The translations under genes were made by a program, and so were the position numbers. 64,000 nt of DNA from Dyella lutea (GTDB taxonomy: Bacteria; Pseudomonadota; Gammaproteobacteria; Xanthomonadales; Rhodanobacteraceae). The notes under the pieces were generated by a model. The model did not search any database, was not told the DNA's origin, and saw only the letters and a program-made list of their open reading frames with translations. The stretch covers positions 186,001-250,000 of the forward strand of contig NZ_JAMZEK010000004.1 of NCBI RefSeq assembly GCF_024158035.1, given 5' to 3'. Of the stretch, positions 8,827 through 16,411 are shown one piece after another. Position 1 is the first letter of the stretch. Each line of letters starts with the position of its first letter.

Positions 8827-11106
8827 ATGACTGACCAGCGCGACGAATCGATCCAGCATGAAGGTCCGGCCGGTGGCTGGGGATCGCTCAAGGGCATCGG
8901 GGAGGTATTCGCCCGCGAGTTGTCCACGCCCGCCGTGCTCGAGACGCTGATGCGCCAGAACAAGGCCGGCGGCTACATGTGCAGCTCCTGCGCGTGGGGC
9001 AAGCCGACCCATCCGCATACGTTCGAGTTCTGCGAGAACGGCGCCAAGGCGACGTTGTGGGATCTCACCCGCGATCGCTGCACGCCGGAGTTCTTTGCCC
9101 GGCACACCGTCACCGAGCTGCTCGGCTGGCCCGATTACGAGCTGGAAATGCAGGGGCGGCTTACCGCGCCCATGCGCTACGACTCGGCCACCGATTGCTA
9201 CGTGGCCTGCAGCTGGGAGGAGGCGTTCACCGGCATCGCCCGCGAGCTCAATGTGCTCGACCCCAGGTCGGTGGTGTTCTACGCCTCCGGCAAGGCCTCG
9301 CTGGAAACCTCCTACCTGTACGCGCTGCTCGCGCGGATGTACGGGTGCAACAATCTTCCCGACAGCTCCAACATGTGCCACGAGACGACCTCGGTCGGCC
9401 TGAAGAAGGTGATCGGCTCGCCGGTCGGCACCTGCGTGATGGAGGACTTCGAGCACTGCGACGCGATCTTCTATTTCGGCCAGAACCCCGGCACCAACAG
9501 CCCGCGCTTCCTGCATCCGTTGCAGGAGGCGGTGAAGCGCGGCTGCAGGATCATCGTGTTCAACCCGGTGCGCGAGCAGGGGCTGGTGCGTTTCATCAAC
9601 CCGCAGAACCCGCTGCAGATGCTGACCGGCGACGCCACCGAGCTGGCGCACATGTACCTGCAGGTGAAGCCCGGTGGCGACATCGCCGCGCTGACCGGTC
9701 TGGCCAAGCGCGTGCTGGAGGCCGACGACACGGCGCGCGCAGCGGGCAAGGCCGATGTGCTGGACCGTGACTTCATCGAGCAGCACACCCACGGTTTCGA
9801 GGCCTTCGTCGAGACGGCACGCAACACCGGTTGGGACGAGATCGAGCGCGTCAGCGGCCTGGCGCGCGCTGACCTGGAGGCGGCCGCCGACGTCTACGTG
9901 GAAGCGAAGAACGTGATCGGCGTGTACGGCATGGGGCTGACCCAGCACGTGCACGGCTCGCAGAGCATCGGCATGCTGGTGAACCTTATGCTGATGCGCG
10001 GCAACATCGGCCGGCAGGGCGCCGGCATGTCGCCGGTGCGCGGCCACTCCAACGTGCAGGGCCAGCGCACGGTCGGTATCTCCGAGAAGCCCGAGCTGGT
10101 CCCGCTGGACAAGCTCGCGGCGATGTTCGATTTCGAGCCGCCGCGCGACAAGGGTCTCACCACCGTCGATGCCTGCGAGGGCATCTGCGACGGCACGGTC
10201 AAGGGTTTCGTTAGCCTGGGTGGCAACTTCGTGCGGGCGATTCCCGATCGCGACGTGATGGAGCCGGCCTGGCGCGAGCAGGCGCTCACCGTCTACATCG
10301 CCACCAGGCTCAACCGCAGCCACCTCGTGCACGGCAAGGCGTCATACTTGCTGCCGTGCCTGGTGCGGGCGGAGGAAGACATGCAGGCGAGTGGGCCGCA
10401 GGCGGTGTCGATCGAGGACAGCTTCAGCCACATCTACGGCTCGGTCGGCAAGCGCAAGCCGGCCGACGAGCACCTGCTTTCCGAGCTGGCGATCGTCACC
10501 GGCATCGCCAAGGCGACCCTGCCGGCCCACCCGAAATGGCGCTGGGACGAGTGGACCGCCGACTACGGCATCGTGCGCGACCTGATTGCCGAGACCTACC
10601 CGCACGACTTCCACGACTTCAACGCGCGCATGTTCCAGCCGGGCGGCTTCTACCGCGGCAATCCCGCCCACGAGCGGATCTGGAAAACCGACAGCGGCAA
10701 GGCCGAGTTCACCAACCCCTCGGTGATGTCGGCGCTCGGCATCGGCGATGCGCCGGGTCGCTATCATCTGATCACCATGCGTTCGAACGACCAGTTCAAC
10801 ACCACCATCTACGGCCACAGCGATCGCCTGCGCGGGCTGGAGGGCTCGCGCGAGATCCTGCTGATCAATCCTGCCGAGATGGAGCGCGCCGGGCTGAAGG
10901 AGGGCGACGTGGTCAGCCTGGTGGGCGATGCTGGCGACGGCGTGGTGCGCGAAGTGAAGGGGCTCAAGGTTACCCCGTTCAACCTGCCCGATGGCTGCCT
11001 GGGCGGCTACTACCCGGAAATGAACGCGCTGGTGCCGCTGTGGTACCACGACGAGGCGTCGAAGACGCCGGCATCCAAGGGGGTGCCGGTGCGCATCCGC
11101 AGATAG
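8827..11106 (+). CDS. FdhF/YdeP family molybdopterin oxidoreductase
   Basis: A 759-residue bis-MGD oxidoreductase related to formate dehydrogenase alpha subunits and E. coli YdeP. GGAGG at 8816-8820 sets the start at ATG 8827. An N-terminal Cys group (YMCSSCAWGK then FEFCENGAK, residues about 43-65) could hold an Fe-S cluster. Cys184 in SSNMCHETTS is at the position of the molybdenum-ligating Cys/Sec. GNIGRQGAGMSPVRGHSNVQG and the C-terminal molydopterin-dinucleotide-binding part (MRSNDQFNTTIYGHSDRLRG, split here for length) are typical. Members of this family are linked to acid resistance or formate/other small-molecule oxidation, but substrates are mostly unproven. No partner electron-transfer subunit is adjacent. 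Confidence 0.85.
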   Translation: MTDQRDESIQHEGPAGGWGSLKGIGEVFARELSTPAVLETLMRQNKAGGYMCSSCAWGKPTHPHTFEFCENGAKATLWDLTRDRCTPEFFARHTVTELLGWPDYELEMQGRLTAPMRYDSATDCYVACSWEEAFTGIARELNVLDPRSVVFYASGKASLETSYLYALLARMYGCNNLPDSSNMCHETTSVGLKKVIGSPVGTCVMEDFEHCDAIFYFGQNPGTNSPRFLHPLQEAVKRGCRIIVFNPVREQGLVRFINPQNPLQMLTGDATELAHMYLQVKPGGDIAALTGLAKRVLEADDTARAAGKADVLDRDFIEQHTHGFEAFVETARNTGWDEIERVSGLARADLEAAADVYVEAKNVIGVYGMGLTQHVHGSQSIGMLVNLMLMRGNIGRQGAGMSPVRGHSNVQGQRTVGISEKPELVPLDKLAAMFDFEPPRDKGLTTVDACEGICDGTVKGFVSLGGNFVRAIPDRDVMEPAWREQALTVYIATRLNRSHLVHGKASYLLPCLVRAEEDMQASGPQAVSIEDSFSHIYGSVGKRKPADEHLLSELAIVTGIAKATLPAHPKWRWDEWTADYGIVRDLIAETYPHDFHDFNARMFQPGGFYRGNPAHERIWKTDSGKAEFTNPSVMSALGIGDAPGRYHLITMRSNDQFNTTIYGHSDRLRGLEGSREILLINPAEMERAGLKEGDVVSLVGDAGDGVVREVKGLKVTPFNLPDGCLGGYYPEMNALVPLWYHDEASKTPASKGVPVRIRR

Positions 11107-11172
11107 TCCGGCGGGCCGATGGGCACGAGCGGCTAGGATGACGCGACTCCCGATGCCCATGGACCACTGCCG

Positions 11173-11851
11173 ATGCCGCCTACCGTCGCCATGCCGCTGC
11201 CGCCGCGTCCCGCCTGCACCGACGCGCAGCGTATCGCCGCAGCCACGGCATTCGCGCAGGACATGGCCAGCCGCCGCACGGTGCGCGACTTCGCCGATAC
11301 GCCGGTGCCGCGCGCGGTGATCGAGCAGGCGCGGCGCGCGGCGGGCAGCGGGTAGCGCGCCCAGTGAAGCCAACCAGCAGCCCTGGCGGTTCGTTGCGGT
11401 GGGGAAGGGAGCGCTGCGTTGGTGCATCCGTGAGGCGGCCGAGGCGGAGGAGCGCGAGTTCTACGAGCGGCGTGCACCGGACGAATGGCTGGAGGCGCTC
11501 GCGCCGCTGGGCACCGACGCGGATAAGCCGTTCCTGGAGACCGCGCCCTGGCTGATCGGGATCTTCTACGGACGCTTAGGCTTCGATGCGCAGGGTCGGA
11601 AGCACAAGCGCTATTACCCGCAGGAGTCGGTCGGCATCGCCGCCGGGCCGCTGATCGCCGCGCTGCATCGCGCGGGACTGGCCACGCTGATCCACACGCC
11701 GAGCCCGATGGGTTTCCTCAACGAGCTGCTGGGGCGTCCGCGCAACGAGATGCCGTTCCTGCTGCTGGTGGTCGGGCATCCGGCCGAGGGCTGCACGGTG
11801 CCGGCGATCGATCGGCAGCCGCTGGAGGCCTACGCCAGTTTCGTCGCCTGA
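11173..11851 (+). pseudogene. Nitroreductase-family gene broken by a frameshift
   Basis: Two overlapping-family pieces in different frames make one nitroreductase. 11173-11355 gives the N-terminal part ([30 protein letters not shown]) and hits a TAG. From about 11359 the frame shifted by one continues with [23 protein letters not shown]-type sequence, then [25 protein letters not shown] to the stop at 11851. Comparing with the family motif '[16 protein letters not shown]', the DNA carries about seven extra bases (GGGTAGC) at 11350-11356, next to a similar AGC repeat. The conserved PSG glycine is also Glu. Either the gene is inactivated or there is a base-calling problem. The FMN-binding RRTVRDF and C-terminal parts are otherwise intact. 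Confidence 0.75.
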
Positions 11852-11864
11852 GCGCGGGCCGGGT

Positions 11865-12332
11865 TCAGGTTGCGTTCGCGCCGTCCGGCGCGATTTCGAC
11901 CACGTCCGCCAAAGCCTCCAGCAAGGTGCGCAGCCGGGCCATCCGGGCCGTCCCGAGCCGTTCGGCGAGCCGGTGCTCGAAGTCGGCGCTGAGCTCAAGC
12001 AGGGCGGTCATCGCCTGATCGCCGCGGCGGGTCAGCAGTACGCGCCGGGCGCGGCCGTCTTGGGGATCGGCCGCGGCGGTCAGGTAGCCGGCCTGCGCCA
12101 GCGCGTCCACCAGATAGGCCATGCTCTGCTTGGTCATGCCGGCGCGCTCGGCCAGCACGGTCAGGCGTGTGCCGTCGGCGTCGATGTGGCGGAACACCGC
12201 GCTGTGCGCGGCGCGGATGTCGTCGAAGCCGCGTTCGGCCAGGGCGCCATACACGGCTGACTGCAGGGCCTGGTAGGGCAGCCGGAGCAGGCTGCCGAGC
12301 GTACGCTGGCGGTCGGGAAAGGTCTTAGCCAT
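11865..12332 (-). CDS. MarR-family transcriptional regulator
   Basis: A 155-residue MarR-type repressor. The winged-helix region runs from about residue 55 to 105 with LTVLAERAGMTKQSMAYLVDALAQAGYL (helix-turn-helix) and the wing DPQDGRARRVLLT. Flanking N- and C-terminal helices would form the dimer interface. It is divergent from the SnoaL-like gene at 12403, with 70 bases between the two starts holding a strong inverted repeat. It therefore probably represses that gene and itself, released by a small ligand; the ligand is not known. Confidence 0.9.
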   Translation of the reverse strand: MAKTFPDRQRTLGSLLRLPYQALQSAVYGALAERGFDDIRAAHSAVFRHIDADGTRLTVLAERAGMTKQSMAYLVDALAQAGYLTAAADPQDGRARRVLLTRRGDQAMTALLELSADFEHRLAERLGTARMARLRTLLEALADVVEIAPDGANAT

Positions 12333-12340
12333 GAGTCATG

Positions 12341-12369
12341 TTGACGCATAGTCAGATTGTCTGTCCAAT
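12341..12369 (+). promoter_or_regulatory. Putative sigma-70 promoter of the SnoaL-like gene
   Basis: TTGACG (12341-12346, five of six consensus bases) is followed after 17 bases by TCCAAT (12364-12369, four of six). The pair points toward the gene at 12403. The operator-like repeat begins right after the -10 box, which would place the transcription start inside it. Confidence 0.5.
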
Positions 12370-12390
12370 TTAGTCAGCAAGACTGACTAA
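12370..12390. promoter_or_regulatory. Operator-like inverted repeat for the MarR regulator
   Basis: A perfect inverted repeat: TTAGTCAG, a 5-base spacer, CTGACTAA. It lies between the divergent marR-type gene and the SnoaL-like gene, immediately downstream of the putative -10 box and just before GGAG and the ATG at 12403. A weaker related repeat (AGTCAGATTGTCTG) occurs at 12350-12363. Size and symmetry match MarR operators. Confidence 0.7.
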
Positions 12391-12402
12391 CTGGAGATGT
12401 CC

Positions 12403-12828
12403 ATGAACGCCCAGCTTCACCCCGTTTCCGACCCGGTCGCCCGCAACCTGGAGGTGGTCGACCGCCACATGCGCGACGAGGCCCGCGACCCGGACGGCGT
12501 GCTCGCGCTGTATACCGAGGACGCCGTGCTGGAGATCCCGGGCCGCGGCCAGCGCTTCGATACGCTCGAAGCGATCCGCGACAACTACGTGCGCATGTTC
12601 GCCTCGATGGCCGAGATCGAGATCCATCCGATGGACCGTTTCGCCACCGCCAACCGGGTGGTGGACGAGTGCCTGGTGCGCCTGCGCATTACCGGCGACG
12701 GCCTGGTCAACGTGCCGGTGCCGATCGGTGCGCGCGCCGAGCTGCGCCTGCTGCACGTGTTCCACATGCGCGACGGCCGCATCGCGCGCGAGGAAGTCTT
12801 CGAGGGCTGGCGCCGCCTCGACGGCTGA
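12403..12828 (+). CDS. SnoaL-like / NTF2-fold protein
   Basis: A 141-residue single-domain protein of the NTF2-like/SnoaL superfamily: an N-terminal helix (ARNLEVVDRHMRDEARDPDGVLALYTEDAVLEIPG), then curved beta strands ending in HVFHMRDGRIAREEVFEGW, the usual C-terminal signature. Members bind or transform small hydrophobic ligands. GGAG at 12393-12396 fits ATG 12403 (spacing six) and is too close to the in-frame ATG at 12397. Divergence from a MarR gene with an operator between them suggests expression induced by the MarR ligand. Substrate unknown. Confidence 0.8.
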   Translation: MNAQLHPVSDPVARNLEVVDRHMRDEARDPDGVLALYTEDAVLEIPGRGQRFDTLEAIRDNYVRMFASMAEIEIHPMDRFATANRVVDECLVRLRITGDGLVNVPVPIGARAELRLLHVFHMRDGRIAREEVFEGWRRLDG

Positions 12829-12948
12829 CCGGGCGGCGCCGGGCATGCCGCCGGCGGCCGGTTTGTGCGACAGTCGCCCCCTGCCGTCCGAACGGCAAGT
12901 CGGCGGCGCCGGCTGCCCGGTGCCGGCGCCAAGTGACAGGGGACGCTG

Positions 12949-14007
12949 ATGGTCGAGCTGGAAGTGCAGATCCTTGCCCTCGAACGCGAGGGTCTGCTGT
13001 TGGATATCGGTCGGATCGTTGCCGCGAACGGGTTCGTGTTGCATCGGCATCGGCTGGTCGACGACCGCAATGGCGTGCTGCTCTCCCTGATGGTGCGCGG
13101 GCATCGGCGTTCCCGGCGGGCGCTCGATGCGGCTCTGGGCAAGCTCGAGCGCGTGGTGAGTTTCACGATCGAGCCCGCTGACGGCGAGGACATGCGCCCC
13201 CATTTCGCCGCCGCGCGCCGGTTCGACTACGTGCCGCCGCCACCTCCGGCCCCGCCACCCGTGCCGGGCAAGCGCTCGCTGACCGGGCCGCCGATGCCGC
13301 CACCGCCGCGCGTGTCCGACACCGAGGCGATGGCGTTCTTCGACCGGGCCCCCGAGCGCACCACTCATGCCGCGGCGATCGAGCCGCTGCCCGTGCTGGA
13401 CATCGACGCCGATCCTCCGTGGGCGGCCTGGCCAGCCGAGATGACCCGAATCCCGTCGACGCGCGAAGGGCGCAAGGAAGCCGCGCCGCCGCCGGCGCCG
13501 CCCGCACCCACGCCCGCACCGGTCCCCGCGCCAGCGCCGATGTCCGGCGAGGCTACGCCGCTGGATGCCGATCCGGTCGCGGTGGAGCGCCTGATGCGGG
13601 CGCTGCCCGGGGCTTATCCGGCGATGCTGCCGCTGGTCCGGGCGATGGAACAGGCGGTTGTTCCGGGGGCCCGGTTGGCATCGCTGGAGCTGGCCGGCAC
13701 CCGCGTGGGGCGCTGGATCGCCGCCCGGCAGGGAACCCGTGGTCTGCCCCTGAGTCCGGACGAGGCATTGGCCAGGCGTGGCCTGCCCGCATTGGGCGAG
13801 CTGCTCGATGCGAAGCTGCAGGGCGGGCAGGTGCATCTCGGAGCCAGCCCGTTGTGCGGCAAGACCGACCAATCCGGCTGCACCTTCTTCGCTGGCCTGC
13901 TGCAGGGCGCCATGGAGCCGATGACCGGAGACGGTTCCGCGCACGTGATCGGCCTGTGTTGCCGGGCCCTCGGGGCCGACGAGTGCGTGCTGATGGTGGT
14001 CGACTGA
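12949..14007 (+). CDS. ACT-like plus V4R-like two-domain protein with proline-rich linker
   Basis: A 352-residue protein of unusual build. Residues 1-75 have a beta-alpha-beta pattern like an ACT domain (VQILALEREGLLLDIGRIVAANGF). Residues 90-195 are Pro/Ala-rich, low complexity (VPPPPPAPPPVPG). Residues 210-352 resemble a V4R (4-vinyl reductase) ligand-binding domain, with Cys in LCGKTDQSGCTFFAGLLQG and CCRALGADECVLMVV. V4R domains bind small aromatic or lipid-like ligands or metals. It is the first gene of the co-directional run through 20935, 107 bases before asnB, so it might be a sensor or binding component of that pathway. Domain assignments are by eye. Confidence 0.6.
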   Translation: MVELEVQILALEREGLLLDIGRIVAANGFVLHRHRLVDDRNGVLLSLMVRGHRRSRRALDAALGKLERVVSFTIEPADGEDMRPHFAAARRFDYVPPPPPAPPPVPGKRSLTGPPMPPPPRVSDTEAMAFFDRAPERTTHAAAIEPLPVLDIDADPPWAAWPAEMTRIPSTREGRKEAAPPPAPPAPTPAPVPAPAPMSGEATPLDADPVAVERLMRALPGAYPAMLPLVRAMEQAVVPGARLASLELAGTRVGRWIAARQGTRGLPLSPDEALARRGLPALGELLDAKLQGGQVHLGASPLCGKTDQSGCTFFAGLLQGAMEPMTGDGSAHVIGLCCRALGADECVLMVVD

Positions 14008-14114
14008 GCCGGTCGCCCCGGCGCAGCGGCTATGCTTCGTGTCCCGCCGGGACGACGCGCGCCGCCGGGCTGGCGAACTAGCGCGTTCGGGCCGGGCAGG
14101 GGGAGCCCCATCGC

Positions 14115-16064
14115 ATGTGCGGGATAGCGGGATTCGTCGGAGGGCAGGACACGCCGGAAGTCACGCGCGGGACGCTGGGGCGGATGATCCGGACCCTGCG
14201 CCATCGCGGTCCGGACGGGTTCGGCTATCACCTGGGCGAGGGCGTCGGGCTGGCCCACGCGCGACTGGCGATCATCGACCTGGCGACCGGGCAGCAGCCG
14301 ATCCGCAACGAGCGCGGCACCGTGTGGACGGTGCTCAACGGCGAGATCTTCAACTACCGTGAGCTGCGCCGGACGCTGGAGGCGCAGGGGCATGCGTTCT
14401 ACACGCATTCCGACACCGAGGTCATCGTCCACCTGTACGAGCAGTACGGGGACGACTTCGTCGATCACCTCAACGGCCAGTTCGCCATCGCGCTGTGGGA
14501 CACCGAGCGCCGCCGCCTGTTGCTGGCGCGCGACCGTACCGGCATCCGCCCGCTGTTCCACGCCAGCGCGGGTGGCCGCTTGTGGTTCGGCTCGGAGGTG
14601 AAGGCGCTGCTGGCGGTGCAGCCGAAACTGGGCGTGCTCGACCCGCACGGGGTGGCGCAGGCGCTGACCTACTGGGGAACGATCGATCCCGGTACGGTGT
14701 TCCGCGACGTGGCGAGCGTGCCGCCGGGGCATGTGCTGGCGCTGGAGGCCGACGGTCGCCGTTCGCTGCGGCGCTACTGGGACTGGGAGTTTCCCGAGCT
14801 CCAGGATGGCCGCCAGCAGCGGCCGTTCGGCTCCATCGACGAGGCCGCCGGCGCGCTGCGCGAACTGCTGGTGGATGCCGTGCGGCTGCAACTGCGGGCC
14901 GACGTGCCGGTCGGCGCCTATCTAAGTGGCGGGCTGGATTCCTCCGGCGTGGTCGCCCTGATCCGCCACTACACGAACAACCCACTGCGCACCTTCTCGG
15001 TGGCCTTCGAGGACGCCGAGTTCGACGAGAGCGATTTCCAGGCGCGGATGGTCGCCCATCTGGGCACCGAGCACACCACGCTGCGCTGCACCCGGCGCGA
15101 CATCGGCGAAGCGTTCCCGCAGCTGATCGAGCACACCGAGGCGCCGGTGTTGCGCACCGCGGGCGTGCCGCTGATGCTGCTGGCCGGCGACGTGCAGCGG
15201 CATGGCTTCCGGGTGGTGCTGACCGGCGAGGGTGCCGACGAGGTATTCGGCGGCTACGACCTGTTCAAGGAGGCCAAGGTGCGCCGGTTCTGGGCGCGCC
15301 AGCCCGGGTCGACCTGGCGCCCGCGCCTGTTCGAGCGTCTGTACGGCTATCTGGCGCACTCGCCGGTGGCGAATGCGGCGATGGCCCAGTCGTTCTTCGG
15401 TCGCGGCATGGAACATCGCGATCGGGCGGTGTTCGCTCATCTGCCGCGCTGGACCACCTCGCAGCGCGCGCTGGCCTTTTTTTCGGCGGAGTGGCGCGCC
15501 CAGGTGGAAGGCTGGGATCCGCTGGCCACCTTCGAGGCCACGCTGCCGCCGGCGATCGGGCGCTGGAGCCCGCTCGCCCGCGACCAGTACGTGGAGGCGC
15601 ATTCGCTGCTGGCGTCCTACCTTTTGCCGATGCAGGGCGACCGGCCGGCCATGGCGCACTCGGTCGAGGGGCGCTACCCGTTCCTCGACCATCGCGTGGT
15701 GGAGTTCGGCAACCGCCTGCCCGACCACTGGAAGATCCGCGGCCTGACCGAAAAAGATGTGCTGCGCCGTGCCCTGGCCGGCCTGCTGCCGGAGCAGATC
15801 CGCCAGCGCACCAAGCAGCCGTACCGGGCGCCGGACCAAGGCAGCTTCTTCTTCGACGGCGAGCCGCTGGACTATGTGGCCGATGTGTTGAGCGGCGACA
15901 GCCTGCGCGAGGCCGGCTATTTCCACCCGGACCGGGTCGGGCGGCTGTTCGACAAGTGCCGCCGTGGCCAGGCGATCGGTTTCGCCGACAACCAGGCCTT
16001 CGTCGGCATCCTGTCGACCATGCTGGTGCATCGCCAACGGGTCAGGCACGGATCGGGGGTCTGA
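14115..16064 (+). CDS. asnB: Glutamine-hydrolysing asparagine synthetase
   Basis: A 649-residue AsnB-family amidotransferase. Residues 1-200 are the class II glutaminase, with Cys2 as nucleophile (MCGIAGFVGG) and the RLAIIDLATGQQP and NGEIFNYRELR motifs. The synthetase domain has the ATP pyrophosphatase loop SGGLDSSG at about 274-281 and EGADEVFGGYDLF. All catalytic parts are present. In free metabolism it makes asparagine from aspartate; in biosynthetic clusters this family amidates other carboxylates. Here it precedes a carrier protein and AMP-ligase by 59 bases, which favours a dedicated pathway role. A second housekeeping copy cannot be checked. Confidence 0.9.
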   Translation: MCGIAGFVGGQDTPEVTRGTLGRMIRTLRHRGPDGFGYHLGEGVGLAHARLAIIDLATGQQPIRNERGTVWTVLNGEIFNYRELRRTLEAQGHAFYTHSDTEVIVHLYEQYGDDFVDHLNGQFAIALWDTERRRLLLARDRTGIRPLFHASAGGRLWFGSEVKALLAVQPKLGVLDPHGVAQALTYWGTIDPGTVFRDVASVPPGHVLALEADGRRSLRRYWDWEFPELQDGRQQRPFGSIDEAAGALRELLVDAVRLQLRADVPVGAYLSGGLDSSGVVALIRHYTNNPLRTFSVAFEDAEFDESDFQARMVAHLGTEHTTLRCTRRDIGEAFPQLIEHTEAPVLRTAGVPLMLLAGDVQRHGFRVVLTGEGADEVFGGYDLFKEAKVRRFWARQPGSTWRPRLFERLYGYLAHSPVANAAMAQSFFGRGMEHRDRAVFAHLPRWTTSQRALAFFSAEWRAQVEGWDPLATFEATLPPAIGRWSPLARDQYVEAHSLLASYLLPMQGDRPAMAHSVEGRYPFLDHRVVEFGNRLPDHWKIRGLTEKDVLRRALAGLLPEQIRQRTKQPYRAPDQGSFFFDGEPLDYVADVLSGDSLREAGYFHPDRVGRLFDKCRRGQAIGFADNQAFVGILSTMLVHRQRVRHGSGV

Positions 16065-16091
16065 CCGCCGGTCGAGCAGATAACCCGAAAA

Positions 16092-16107
16092 TGTGATGCA
16101 ATTCACA
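16092..16107. promoter_or_regulatory. CRP/Clp-type binding site
   Basis: TGTGA-N6-TCACA, a perfect match to the core of the CRP consensus, flanked by A-rich sequence. In Xanthomonadales the CRP homologue Clp, which senses cyclic di-GMP, uses the same motif. The site lies between asnB and the carrier gene, only 16 bases before the GTG start. Bound there, it would more likely block transcription or initiation than activate a promoter immediately downstream. Function not shown. Confidence 0.55.
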
Positions 16108-16123
16108 AAACAGGGGGTGGTGA

Positions 16124-16411
16124 GTGAGTGCAGAACTGGCGCGGATTACGGCCGACATCCGGACGTACATCCTGGAGAACCTGATGTTCAGCGATGACGG
16201 CTCCGTCCTCGCCAACGACGCGTCGCTGCTCGAGAAGGGCGTGATCGATTCCACCGGCGTGCTGGAGCTGGCGATGTTCCTGGAGACGCAGTTCGGCATC
16301 TCGGTGAAGGCGGACGACCTGCTGCCGCAGAACTTCGACTCGGTGGACAGCATGGCCGGATTCGTCCATCGCGCCATCAACAGCGAGGTCGCGGCTGCGG
16401 CCGCGGTATGA
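16124..16411 (+). CDS. Acyl carrier protein-like protein
   Basis: A 95-residue carrier protein. The start is GTG 16124 with AGGGGG seven bases upstream. The phosphopantetheine attachment serine is Ser43 in GVIDSTGVLEL, a variant of the usual DSL. The rest has the four-helix carrier pattern (FLETQFGISVKADDLLPQNFDSVDSMAGFV). It would carry an intermediate as a thioester, loaded by the AMP-ligase whose ATG overlaps its stop codon. It is not the fatty-acid ACP: sequence and neighbours differ. A phosphopantetheinyl transferase must be encoded elsewhere. Confidence 0.88.
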   Translation: MSAELARITADIRTYILENLMFSDDGSVLANDASLLEKGVIDSTGVLELAMFLETQFGISVKADDLLPQNFDSVDSMAGFVHRAINSEVAAAAAV

